Source: CAZOMR01 sp964580655
GTDB taxonomy: Bacteria > RBG-13-61-14 > CAZOMR01
NCBI GenBank assembly: GCA_964580655.1
Contig: CAZOMR010000191.1
Coordinates: forward strand, 1 to 6,643
Reading direction: 5' to 3'
Length of the DNA stretch: 6,643 nucleotides
Both the position numbers and the translations under genes were made by a program. Shown piece after piece: positions 1 through 6,506 of this stretch (its first letter is position 1; every line of letters starts with the position of its first letter). A model generated the notes under the pieces. It saw only the letters and a list, made by a program, of their open reading frames with translations. It was not told the DNA's origin and did no database searches.

Positions 1-67
1 TCAGCCAGCCACCTTATTCATCATCAAGGGGATGGTTTGCGGAATCGCTGTCCAGATAAGAAGATAG

Positions 68-96
68 TTGAAAAATCATGGATGAGTTGCTAGAAT
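68..96 (+). promoter_or_regulatory. Putative sigma-70-type promoter of rnpB
   Basis: TTGAAA (68-73) and TAGAAT (91-96) are separated by exactly 17 bases, each matching the housekeeping consensus at five of six positions. Transcription would begin near 103, leaving about 25 bases of leader before the P1 helix of RNase P RNA. A weaker alternative -10, TATCTG at 114-119, would start closer to the mature 5' end but lacks a well-spaced -35. Positions 1-67 show no supportable gene. Confidence 0.5.
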
Positions 97-127
97 AATA
101 ATGTTCTTTGAAATATCTGATTTTAGA

Positions 128-505
<378 letters not shown>

Positions 506-524
506 TTTTGCATTTATGTAACGC

Positions 525-553
525 TTGGATTTTTTGAAGACATATCCTATAAT
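525..553 (+). promoter_or_regulatory. Putative promoter of the PilZ gene
   Basis: A perfect TATAAT (548-553) lies 17 bases after TTGGAT (525-530), which keeps only the TTG of the -35 consensus. Transcription would start near 560, giving a leader of under 20 bases that contains the GGAGG ribosome site. The 11 bases starting at the C before the -35 recur before the Hsp70 gene at 3286-3296. Confidence 0.55.
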
Positions 554-564
554 GAAGTCCGAAT

Positions 565-569
565 GGAGG
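565..569 (+). promoter_or_regulatory. Ribosome binding site that decides the PilZ start
   Basis: GGAGG at 565-569 is one base from the GTG at 571 but seven bases from the GTG at 577. Only the second spacing is normal, so 577 is the preferred start although both codons share one frame. Confidence 0.7.
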
Positions 570-576
570 AGTGTGT

Positions 577-936
577 GTGAAGGTATATCGCGGCAGGAAT
601 CGGCGCAGGCATCCTCGCAAAGAGGTTGACCTGGAGATCATTTACTCCAGCCTGGATACCTTTTTCTATGATTACGCACTTAACATCAGCCGCGGCGGCA
701 TGTTCATAAAGACGGAAAATCCTATGCATGTGGGATCAAAGGTTAATATGCGCTTTTCACTTCCCGGAAGCGACAGGATCATTGAGACGAGTGGCAGGGT
801 GGTGCACACGGTATCCGGTAAGAGCCGCACTGACGAGCCACACGGCATGGGAATAGAGTTTGCGGGGCTCAGTGATGATGATCGCAAGCTGATTGAGGCT
901 CTATGGGAGCAGTCGCTGAAGAAGGAGACAGAATAA
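577..936 (+). CDS. Small PilZ domain protein, probable c-di-GMP receptor
   Basis: The product is 119 residues from the GTG at 577 (121 if the GTG at 571 were used). It is a single PilZ domain. The arginine motif RxxxR is at R10-R14 in RRRHPR, and the second ligand motif [D/N]xSxxG is at N36, S38 and G41 in NISRGG. Both c-di-GMP contact motifs are thus intact, and the spacing between them fits the family's beta barrel. The tail ends in a predicted helix (DDDRKLIEALWEQSLKK). There is no signal peptide or membrane segment, so it is cytoplasmic. Stand-alone PilZ proteins usually act as adaptors that change motility, surface or secretion systems when c-di-GMP rises. The target here cannot be named because no such genes are adjacent. 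It appears to be a single-gene unit with its own promoter, between rnpB and a repeat-bearing gap. The stop TAA is followed at once by TGA in frame. Confidence 0.9.
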   Translation: MKVYRGRNRRRHPRKEVDLEIIYSSLDTFFYDYALNISRGGMFIKTENPMHVGSKVNMRFSLPGSDRIIETSGRVVHTVSGKSRTDEPHGMGIEFAGLSDDDRKLIEALWEQSLKKETE

Positions 937-993
937 TGAGGTGCTCTCACAAATTTGTGGGTGGTTCAGGGGCACTCCCGGAAGAGCAAGGGC

Positions 994-1038
994 GTTCCAC
1001 CAGACCTGTCTGCGTGCATCGCACAGGCAGAGCGGAAC
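994..1038. repeat. Inverted repeat A in the gene-free gap
   Basis: An outer arm pair GTTCC (994-998) and GGAAC (1034-1038) encloses an inner hairpin: CCTG (1005-1008) and TGCG (1011-1014) pair with CGCA (1020-1023) and CAGG (1024-1027) around a TGCAT loop, with TC bulged. No T-run follows on the + strand, so it is not a standard terminator. It sits 32 bases before a second inverted repeat, and the two together look like a dispersed non-coding repeat element. Copy number cannot be seen here. Confidence 0.55.
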
Positions 1039-1069
1039 CCCCTGTGCCACTTTAACCTAGTCTGTCATT

Positions 1070-1099
1070 CCTGCCTGCCAAAGCCTTGGCGCAGGCAGG
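1070..1099. repeat. Inverted repeat B, strong GC-rich hairpin
   Basis: CCTGCCTGC (1070-1078) is the exact complement of GCAGGCAGG (1091-1099), and the interior holds CAA/TTG, so the hairpin is nearly continuous. The left flank TGTCATT before CCTGCC resembles the start of TGTCATTCC-type intergenic repeats known from many proteobacterial genomes. That resemblance is from memory and not tested. The right side continues into a small TCCC/GGGA hairpin at 1102-1112. The gap around it (937-1139) otherwise shows no gene; the one short open frame covering it is explained by chance. Confidence 0.6.
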
Positions 1100-1139
1100 T
1101 CTCCCTGTGGGAACGAAGAACTGATCTGGTGATAAAATC

Positions 1140-1168
1140 TTGACTTAAGCCCTTGAATCGGGTTTAAT
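1140..1168 (+). promoter_or_regulatory. Putative promoter of the acyl-CoA synthetase-coaE operon
   Basis: TTGACT (1140-1145) and TTTAAT (1163-1168) are 17 bases apart, each five of six to consensus. The spacer holds an imperfect dyad, TTAAGCCC (1145-1152) and GGGTTTAA (1160-1167), with a 7-base centre and one mismatch. This is placed where a repressor would block RNA polymerase, so it is a candidate operator. Transcription would start near 1175. Confidence 0.55.
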
Positions 1169-1196
1169 TCATCATGGCTTCAGCGGAGTGGAATTT

Positions 1197-1205
1197 AGGG
1201 GGGAG
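1197..1205 (+). promoter_or_regulatory. Ribosome binding site for the GTG at 1212
   Basis: A run of six G followed by AG contains GGAG at 1202-1205, six bases before the GTG at 1212. It supports that start over the GTG at 1188, which has no comparable site. The ATG at 1233 has only GAGG at 1220-1223, nine bases away. Confidence 0.5.
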
Positions 1206-1211
1206 CAAGAG

Positions 1212-2687
1212 GTGAATTCGAGGCGTGCGGCTATGGATGCTGTATTCAATCCCCGATCCATAGCCTTTGTGGGTGCGTCCAACAATCTGGGCAAATGGGG
1301 ATTTATCATACTCCATAACCTGCTTATGGGAGGATTTGAGGGCCGAATACATCCGGTCAACTCACATGAGGAAAAGGTGCTCGGTCTCAAGGCCTTTCAC
1401 AGCGTGACCGATATTCCCGGAGAGGTAGACCTGGCCATCTTCACTATCCCGGCCTCGGCCATGCCTTCTGCGATCAAGGACTGCGTGAAAAAGCGGGTTC
1501 GGGCAGGAGTGGTCATCTCCGCGGGCTTTGGCGAGCTGGGCGAGGGTGGAAAGGACCTTGAGCATGAGATGGTGCGGGTGGCCCGGGCCAGCAACATGGT
1601 TCTTGTCGGCCCCAATGGACAGGGCATCGTCAATACCCGAGCCGGGCTGTATCCGTGGATGCCGGCCTACATGCCCGAACCGGGAGAGATCGCTATCATC
1701 AGCCAGTCCGGCAATATATCCACATGGCTTGCCTACGGTCTGGGCGAGTTAGCCTTCGGAGTATCCAAGGTCGTAAGCACGGGCAACAACGCAGACCTGT
1801 CATGGGAAGATTATTTCCTTTACTTCAAGGATGACCCGGATACCTCCGTCATACTGGCCTATGTCGAGGGAGCGGGTCAGGGCAGAAAATTCTTTGAGGC
1901 CGCGGCCCAGACTACCCGCACGAAGCCGATTGTCCTGCTGAAGGCAGGTGTAACCGATGTCGGCACCCAGGCCGCACAGAGCCACACCGGCGTGCTGGCC
2001 GGGGATGATGCGGTCTTTGAGGCGGCCTGCAGGCAGGCCGGGATCATCAGGGTGTTTGATATTGAGGAAGCCATTGTCGTATCCGGTGCTTTAGTGGGAA
2101 CCCCGCTTCCGCAGGGCCGGCGGGTGGCAATAGTCACCGGCGGAGGGGGCATGGGTGTGATGGCCGCGGATTCATGTATCGCGGCCGGATTGGAGGTTCC
2201 CGGTTTATCAAGCGGCCTGAAAGCGAGGCTCAAAGCCATACTTCCGCCATGGTGGGTGCCGGGAAACCCAGTGGACATGGTGGCCGGGCTGGGCTATGCC
2301 GGCGCCCAGGAGATTCTACCCATCCTGTTTGAAAGCAGAGAGATTGACGCTGTCTTGCTTATCGCCATAGGATGGACATATATGATGAATGAGATAAGCG
2401 AGAATTCGCCGTTCGCCGAACTCATGGATGTCAAGCCTTTGATTGAACATCGCCACGAGCGCGAACGCCAGCATTGTGAAACGCTGGCAGAGATGACCAG
2501 GGAGGAAAAGAGGCCGATCTTCACGGTATCATGGGTTGCGAGAAAGGCTGTGGAAAATAAATTCTCGAGCATACTCGAACTGCTTGACCGCAGGATAATG
2601 GTATATCCCACCCATGAGCTTGCGATCAAGGCGATAGCCTCTCTGGCAAGGTATCAGGCATATTTGACGGCGGGTGAGCCGCGATGA
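1212..2687 (+). CDS. ADP-forming acyl-CoA synthetase, alpha subunit (CoA-binding)
   Basis: This enzyme family interconverts acyl-CoA + ADP + phosphate and acid + CoA + ATP, conserving energy in the cytoplasm of many anaerobes. From the GTG at 1212 the protein has 491 residues; ATG 1233 (484 residues) is the main alternative and better fits typical N-termini. Visible parts: a CoA-binding Rossmann domain starting FNPRSIAFVGAS (12-23); the second domain beginning near GEIAIISQSG (158-167); the phosphohistidine segment QSHTG with His258, the catalytic His that carries phosphate; and a third domain with VTGGGGMG (308-315) and NPVDM (352-356). No ATP-grasp domain is present. The length matches alpha subunits of two-subunit enzymes such as archaeal acetyl-CoA synthetase (ADP-forming), not fused ones. 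The beta subunit is not in the window. Acyl specificity cannot be told; acetate, branched or aromatic acids are all possible. The gene overlaps coaE by four bases (ATGA), so the two are translationally coupled. Confidence 0.88.
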   Translation: MNSRRAAMDAVFNPRSIAFVGASNNLGKWGFIILHNLLMGGFEGRIHPVNSHEEKVLGLKAFHSVTDIPGEVDLAIFTIPASAMPSAIKDCVKKRVRAGVVISAGFGELGEGGKDLEHEMVRVARASNMVLVGPNGQGIVNTRAGLYPWMPAYMPEPGEIAIISQSGNISTWLAYGLGELAFGVSKVVSTGNNADLSWEDYFLYFKDDPDTSVILAYVEGAGQGRKFFEAAAQTTRTKPIVLLKAGVTDVGTQAAQSHTGVLAGDDAVFEAACRQAGIIRVFDIEEAIVVSGALVGTPLPQGRRVAIVTGGGGMGVMAADSCIAAGLEVPGLSSGLKARLKAILPPWWVPGNPVDMVAGLGYAGAQEILPILFESREIDAVLLIAIGWTYMMNEISENSPFAELMDVKPLIEHRHERERQHCETLAEMTREEKRPIFTVSWVARKAVENKFSSILELLDRRIMVYPTHELAIKAIASLARYQAYLTAGEPR

Positions 2688-3277
2688 AGGTCGTGGGTCT
2701 CACCGGCGGTATCGGCTCTGGTAAAAGCACGGTGGCAGAGCTATTCTTGAAGCTGGGCGCTGGTCTGATTGATGCCGACGAGCTGGCGCGTGAGGTGGTG
2801 GAGCCGGGCCAAAGAGCATGGAAAGAAATCCGGGAGGCTTTTGGAGAGGATGTATTTCATCCGGATCAGACCCTGAACAGGGAAGCCCTTGGGGAGATCA
2901 TCTTCAGTGATCCTGCGGCGCGGGAAAGACTCAACGCCATAACCCATCCACGCATAGGCGAGGAGATCATTAAGCGCCTTGAGGGATTTCGTGTGAAGGC
3001 CGTGCCCGTTGTCCTGATTGATGCGGCCTTGCTGATTGAAAGCCCGGCCACAAAATGGATCCGGCCGGTGATAGTGGTCACCGCCCCGGAGCAAGAGAGG
3101 ATAAAGCGGCTCAAGAAAAGAAGCGGCCTTGCGGAAGAGGATGCCATATCCCGGATTCGCTCCCAGATGCCGGACAAGGACAGGGTGGCGAACGCGGATT
3201 ATGTGCTGGATAACTCCGGAACACTTGAAGAGCTTGAGAAAAAGGTAAAGGCACTCTGGGATAAAATTGTAGAGTAG
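2684..3277 (+). CDS. coaE: Dephospho-CoA kinase
   Basis: CoaE phosphorylates the 3' hydroxyl of the ribose of dephospho-CoA with ATP, the last step of coenzyme A synthesis, in the cytoplasm. The protein has 197 residues, the usual length. The N-terminus MKVVGLTGGIGSGKS carries the P-loop GGIGSGKS (8-15). It is followed by IDADELAREVVEPG (about 29-42), the conserved substrate-binding DAD region, and by ITHPRI (about 86-91). The C-terminal third has the lid-type arginines (RSGLAEEDAISRIRSQ) and the family ending with NADYVLDNSG before a final helix. All expected motifs are intact. The ATG lies inside the end of the upstream synthetase gene (ATGA overlap) with only a weak ribosome site, which points to coupled translation. 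It is the only clear housekeeping protein gene here. Confidence 0.95.
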   Translation: MKVVGLTGGIGSGKSTVAELFLKLGAGLIDADELAREVVEPGQRAWKEIREAFGEDVFHPDQTLNREALGEIIFSDPAARERLNAITHPRIGEEIIKRLEGFRVKAVPVVLIDAALLIESPATKWIRPVIVVTAPEQERIKRLKKRSGLAEEDAISRIRSQMPDKDRVANADYVLDNSGTLEELEKKVKALWDKIVE

Positions 3278-3286
3278 CTCTCGCAC

Positions 3287-3315
3287 TTGGATTTTTCATC
3301 GCTTTCATGTATTTT
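3287..3315 (+). promoter_or_regulatory. Possible promoter of the Hsp70-radical SAM pair
   Basis: TTGGAT (3287-3292) and TATTTT (3310-3315) are 17 bases apart. The -35 block, with preceding C and following T-run, is identical over 11 bases to the one before the PilZ gene. TATAAC at 3315-3320 is a second possible -10, but is 22 bases from the -35. No heat-shock CIRCE-type inverted repeat is seen in this 61-base gap. Confidence 0.4.
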
Positions 3316-3338
3316 ATAACACGGGGATAAACACCGGG

Positions 3339-5099
3339 ATGAAAGAAGGCGCAATAGTCGGCATTGATCTCGGAACCACCAATTCCGTGGCTGCGATAGT
3401 GGAGAATGGCCGGCCACGAATTATCTCCGATACAGGCGGCGGGTATCTTATCCCCTCCGTGGTTGCCATTGATGAAAAGGGCAACCGGCTGGTCGGCCAG
3501 GCGGCCAAGCGGCAGACCCTTATCAATCCCATTCACACTGTGCACGGGGCCAAGCGGCTGATCGGACGCGACATCCGCTCCAATGTAGTAGACGACATCC
3601 AGGAGCATTTCAAATACCGGATCACCGAGACCGAGGGATCGGATGTGCAGATACAGCTTCGCGAGGATGCTTATGGTCTGGATGAAATCTCTGCCATGAT
3701 CCTGGATCATGTGCGCAATGTTGCACAGGACATGCTGGGCAGGGAGATCACGAAGGCCGTGGTCACTGTTCCCGCGTATTTCAATGACCGTCAGCGCCAG
3801 GCGGTACGGGATGCCGGCAAGATAGCCCAACTTGAGGTTCTGCGCATCATCAACGAGCCGACCGCGGCGGCCCTGGCATACGGTTTTGCCAAAGGGTTCA
3901 AGCAAAAACTTGCCATTTATGACTTCGGCGGAGGCACCTTTGATGTGTCCATCCTCGATGTGCGGGGTAATGTCTTCGAAGTCAAGGCCACTGGCGGAGA
4001 TACATTCCTCGGAGGAGTGGACTTTGATAACCGCTTGGCGGAATGGGTGATGCATCATTTCGAGAAGGAGCACGGCATAGACCTTTCCAGGGACCCCATG
4101 TCCCATCAGCGGATCACGGATGCATGCGAGCAGGCGAAGATTGACCTGAGCATCCGGACCGAGACCCGGATAAATATCCCTTACATCACAGCCGGACCGG
4201 AGGGACCCATCAATCTGGACATGGCTATCAAACGGGAGGAGTTCGAGGAGTTGACGCACGACCTGGTGGATAATACCCTGAAGAGCTGTCAGAGGGTCAT
4301 GGATGACTGTAAGCTCCGTCCCGAGGATATTGATGCAGTGCTACTTGTCGGCGGCTCAACCCGCATTCCGATCGTGGCGAGGAGTGTTGAGAAATTCTTC
4401 GGCAAGTCGCCCAGCAAGGCCATTCATCCTGATGAGGCGGTGGCGCTGGGCGCGGCCCTTCTTGCAGACAGCCTGGCAGGCAAGAGCGAAGAACAGGTCG
4501 TGCTTCTTGATGTCCTGCCGATCACTATCGGGCTACACGGCGCAGGCGGAAAGACCATCCCCATCTTTGAGCGCAACACCTCCATTCCCAACCAGAAGAT
4601 GAAGGCATTTACCACTTCCAGGGACAACCAAAAAAGCCTCAAGCTAAAGCTACTCCAGGGAGACAGTATAGAGGCAAAAGACAATGAGATCATAGGCGAG
4701 CTTGTCTTCTCCGGGATCCGGCCTGCACCCAAGGGCAAGGCCAAGGTGGAGGTGTTGTTCAATATCAGCCAGGAAGGCATCCTTTCTCTATCCGCCCGGG
4801 ATTCCGATACAGGCCTGGAGCAGGAATCCCAGCTCAAGATAGAAAACGACAGGCACAAAGTCCGCCATCCGGAACTGATAACTCCAAAAAAGCCGGTGGA
4901 GAAAAAGGAAGCGGAAAAGCTCATCACCCGCACTGTCACGAAAGAGGTCAAGCTCAAAGCCGCCACAGCACCTCCTCCATCGCAGGATACCAGGAAGCCT
5001 GAGGCCGCGGCGAAGCCGCCGCCCAAACCGGTGATCAAACACGAGCCTTGGATGAGCCGGTTCATAAAAAATCTCAAGCGCTCATTGGGAATTAAGTAG
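3339..5099 (+). CDS. DnaK-like Hsp70 lacking the helical lid
   Basis: This is an ATP-driven chaperone of the Hsp70 family, 586 residues against about 638 in E. coli DnaK. The nucleotide-binding domain (1-385) is complete: phosphate loop GIDLGTTNS (8-16), Lys72 in AKRLIGR (DnaK K70), VPAYFND (144-150), NEPTAAALAYG (172-182), DFGGGTFD (195-202, Thr200 matching DnaK T199) and VGGSTRIP (337-344). The interdomain linker VVLLDV (387-392) is kept. A beta substrate-binding domain runs to about 505. There the DnaK lid helices are replaced by a charged Lys/Glu stretch, then a Pro/Ala/Lys-rich linker (about 541-565), then a C-terminal amphipathic helix from W571 to L583. The tail has no EEVD-like end. 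Neither DnaJ nor GrpE is nearby, so this is probably a specialised paralogue, not the main DnaK. The start is ATG 3339 with only a weak GGGGAT ribosome site; the N-terminus aligns well with DnaK. It is followed after nine bases by the radical SAM gene. Confidence 0.93.
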   Translation: MKEGAIVGIDLGTTNSVAAIVENGRPRIISDTGGGYLIPSVVAIDEKGNRLVGQAAKRQTLINPIHTVHGAKRLIGRDIRSNVVDDIQEHFKYRITETEGSDVQIQLREDAYGLDEISAMILDHVRNVAQDMLGREITKAVVTVPAYFNDRQRQAVRDAGKIAQLEVLRIINEPTAAALAYGFAKGFKQKLAIYDFGGGTFDVSILDVRGNVFEVKATGGDTFLGGVDFDNRLAEWVMHHFEKEHGIDLSRDPMSHQRITDACEQAKIDLSIRTETRINIPYITAGPEGPINLDMAIKREEFEELTHDLVDNTLKSCQRVMDDCKLRPEDIDAVLLVGGSTRIPIVARSVEKFFGKSPSKAIHPDEAVALGAALLADSLAGKSEEQVVLLDVLPITIGLHGAGGKTIPIFERNTSIPNQKMKAFTTSRDNQKSLKLKLLQGDSIEAKDNEIIGELVFSGIRPAPKGKAKVEVLFNISQEGILSLSARDSDTGLEQESQLKIENDRHKVRHPELITPKKPVEKKEAEKLITRTVTKEVKLKAATAPPPSQDTRKPEAAAKPPPKPVIKHEPWMSRFIKNLKRSLGIK

Positions 5100-5108
5100 A
5101 GCAGATAA

Positions 5109-6506
5109 ATGTCTCGGATCATGCTTATCAAAGTCGGGCATCCGGTCTCCCGGCAGAAATTCGGACCACCTCTCGGTATCATGAGCCTGGCCGCGTATAT
5201 GCGTATGCGCTTTCCGCAGTTAGAGTTTCAGCTGAATGACATGTTGCCAGAGCGGCTTTCGATCCAGGAGATTGTAAGGCTTGTGGATGAATTCTCGCCG
5301 GATATACTCGGAATCAGCGCCATGACATTTGAGCACGAGGAGTTGCACGGACTTGCGAAAGCACTCAAGTCCCGACATCCTGGCTTGCCAATCGTGGCTG
5401 GCGGAGCTCATGCCACCACAATGCCTGAAAAGGTTCTTCTGGATGAAAACATTGATCTGATAGTCCGGAACGAGGGAGAAGAAACCTTCGCAGACCTGGT
5501 TCCACGCATGCTCGCAGGAGAAGACAAGCCGGACATTCCGGGCGTGGGCTTCCGGAAGGATGGCAAGCCCTATCTTGCTCCGCCACGGCCTTTCATCGAG
5601 AACCTGGATGAGCTTCCCTTTCCAGCATGGGACCTGATCAAGATGCCGATCTACTGGGAAATCCCGCGTTTCGCCACAGCGTATGTGCACAAAAAATACA
5701 TGTCCGTCATCACAAGCAGAGGGTGTCCCTACCAGTGCACCTACTGCCACAGGAACTTCGGAAGGGGGTTTCGGGCACAGAGCCCGAAGCGGGTGATCGA
5801 GGAACTCAAGACGCTTTACCACGAATACGGCATCCGCGAGATCCATTTCATTGACGATTGCTTCAACTGCGATAAAAGCCGTGCCAGCCGCATCTGCGAC
5901 CTGATTGGCCAGGAGAACCTCAAGCTGGCCATCAATTTCCCCAATGGCCTTCGGGGCGACATCCTCGACGAAAAGCTCCTGGACAAGTTGAAGGCCGCCG
6001 GGACATACAGGATCACTTATGCCGTTGAAAGCGGCACCGAGCGGATGCAAAAATTCATGAAAAAGCATCTCAAGCTGGATGTAGTCAAGGAGATTATCTC
6101 CAAAACGGATGCCAGGGATATAATGGTGGATGGATTTTTCATGGTCGGCTTTCCCGGGGAGACCAGGGAGGAGATAGAGAAGACTCTCAGCTATGCGCTG
6201 AATTCAAAACTGCATTCTATAAACATTTTCTTCGTTACAGCCTTCGAGGGCACCGAGCTATATCAGCAGGCCAGGGGGATGGGCCTGGAGCTTAAAATTT
6301 CCTCCAATAGCTACACCTATTACTATCCAGAGAGCGATCTGAGCGAGGTGCCGCCAGAGGATCTGGAAAAAATGGTGCAACGGACCTTCATCCGCTTTTA
6401 TCTGAACCCGTGGAGACTCTACCGAACCTTTATCCTGTTCCCCAATAAACTGCAACTGCCCTATCTGCTCTGGCTGTTTCTCAAATATACCTTTAAGTGG
6501 ATCTGA
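5109..6506 (+). CDS. Radical SAM protein with cobalamin-binding-type N-domain
   Basis: The protein has 465 residues. Residues 1 to about 150 form a cobalamin-binding-type Rossmann fold, with PPLGIMSLAAYM (20-31), DILGISAMTFEH (65-76), PIVAGGAHATTMPE (94-107) and DLIVRNEGEETF (116-127). The radical SAM core follows, with the iron-sulfur motif CxxxCxxC at C206, C210 and C213 in SRGCPYQCTYCHR, then FIDDCFNCD (247-255), YAVESGTERM (304-313) and MVGFPGETREE (345-355). It therefore binds a 4Fe-4S cluster and cleaves S-adenosylmethionine to a 5'-deoxyadenosyl radical. The DxHxxG motif for base-off cobalamin is missing, as in many members of this class (BchE, HpnP and HpnJ types), so cobalamin binding is possible but unproven. 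The C-terminus (about 429-465) is aromatic and hydrophobic, ending LPYLLWLFLKYTFKWI, and may lie on the membrane. The reaction cannot be named; methylation or ring/lipid modification are options. The gene starts nine bases after the Hsp70 stop with no strong ribosome site, suggesting co-translation. Confidence 0.9.
   Translation: MSRIMLIKVGHPVSRQKFGPPLGIMSLAAYMRMRFPQLEFQLNDMLPERLSIQEIVRLVDEFSPDILGISAMTFEHEELHGLAKALKSRHPGLPIVAGGAHATTMPEKVLLDENIDLIVRNEGEETFADLVPRMLAGEDKPDIPGVGFRKDGKPYLAPPRPFIENLDELPFPAWDLIKMPIYWEIPRFATAYVHKKYMSVITSRGCPYQCTYCHRNFGRGFRAQSPKRVIEELKTLYHEYGIREIHFIDDCFNCDKSRASRICDLIGQENLKLAINFPNGLRGDILDEKLLDKLKAAGTYRITYAVESGTERMQKFMKKHLKLDVVKEIISKTDARDIMVDGFFMVGFPGETREEIEKTLSYALNSKLHSINIFFVTAFEGTELYQQARGMGLELKISSNSYTYYYPESDLSEVPPEDLEKMVQRTFIRFYLNPWRLYRTFILFPNKLQLPYLLWLFLKYTFKWI

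Noticed and set aside
1..75. Minus-strand frame ending with a stop at position 1 and giving about 24 protein-like residues
   Set aside because: It is bounded by an upstream in-frame stop near 76-78 and has no start with a ribosome site; too short to support.
955..1143. A 62-residue + strand frame in the gap after the PilZ gene
   Set aside because: It runs through two inverted repeats, has no ribosome site, and its cysteine- and proline-rich product resembles no family.
3271..3296. Small AGAG/CTCT palindrome plus T-run after coaE as an intrinsic terminator
   Set aside because: The stem has only four pairs with a three-base loop, and the T-run is 11 bases downstream; it does not fit a terminator.
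3111..4259. A 382-residue minus-strand open frame opposite the Hsp70 gene
   Set aside because: It is the antisense of a clearly coding Hsp70 with intact motifs; long antisense frames are common in GC-rich genes with biased codons.
5220..6068. A 282-residue minus-strand frame opposite the radical SAM gene
   Set aside because: It is a shadow of the sense gene, which has the full CxxxCxxC motif and core.
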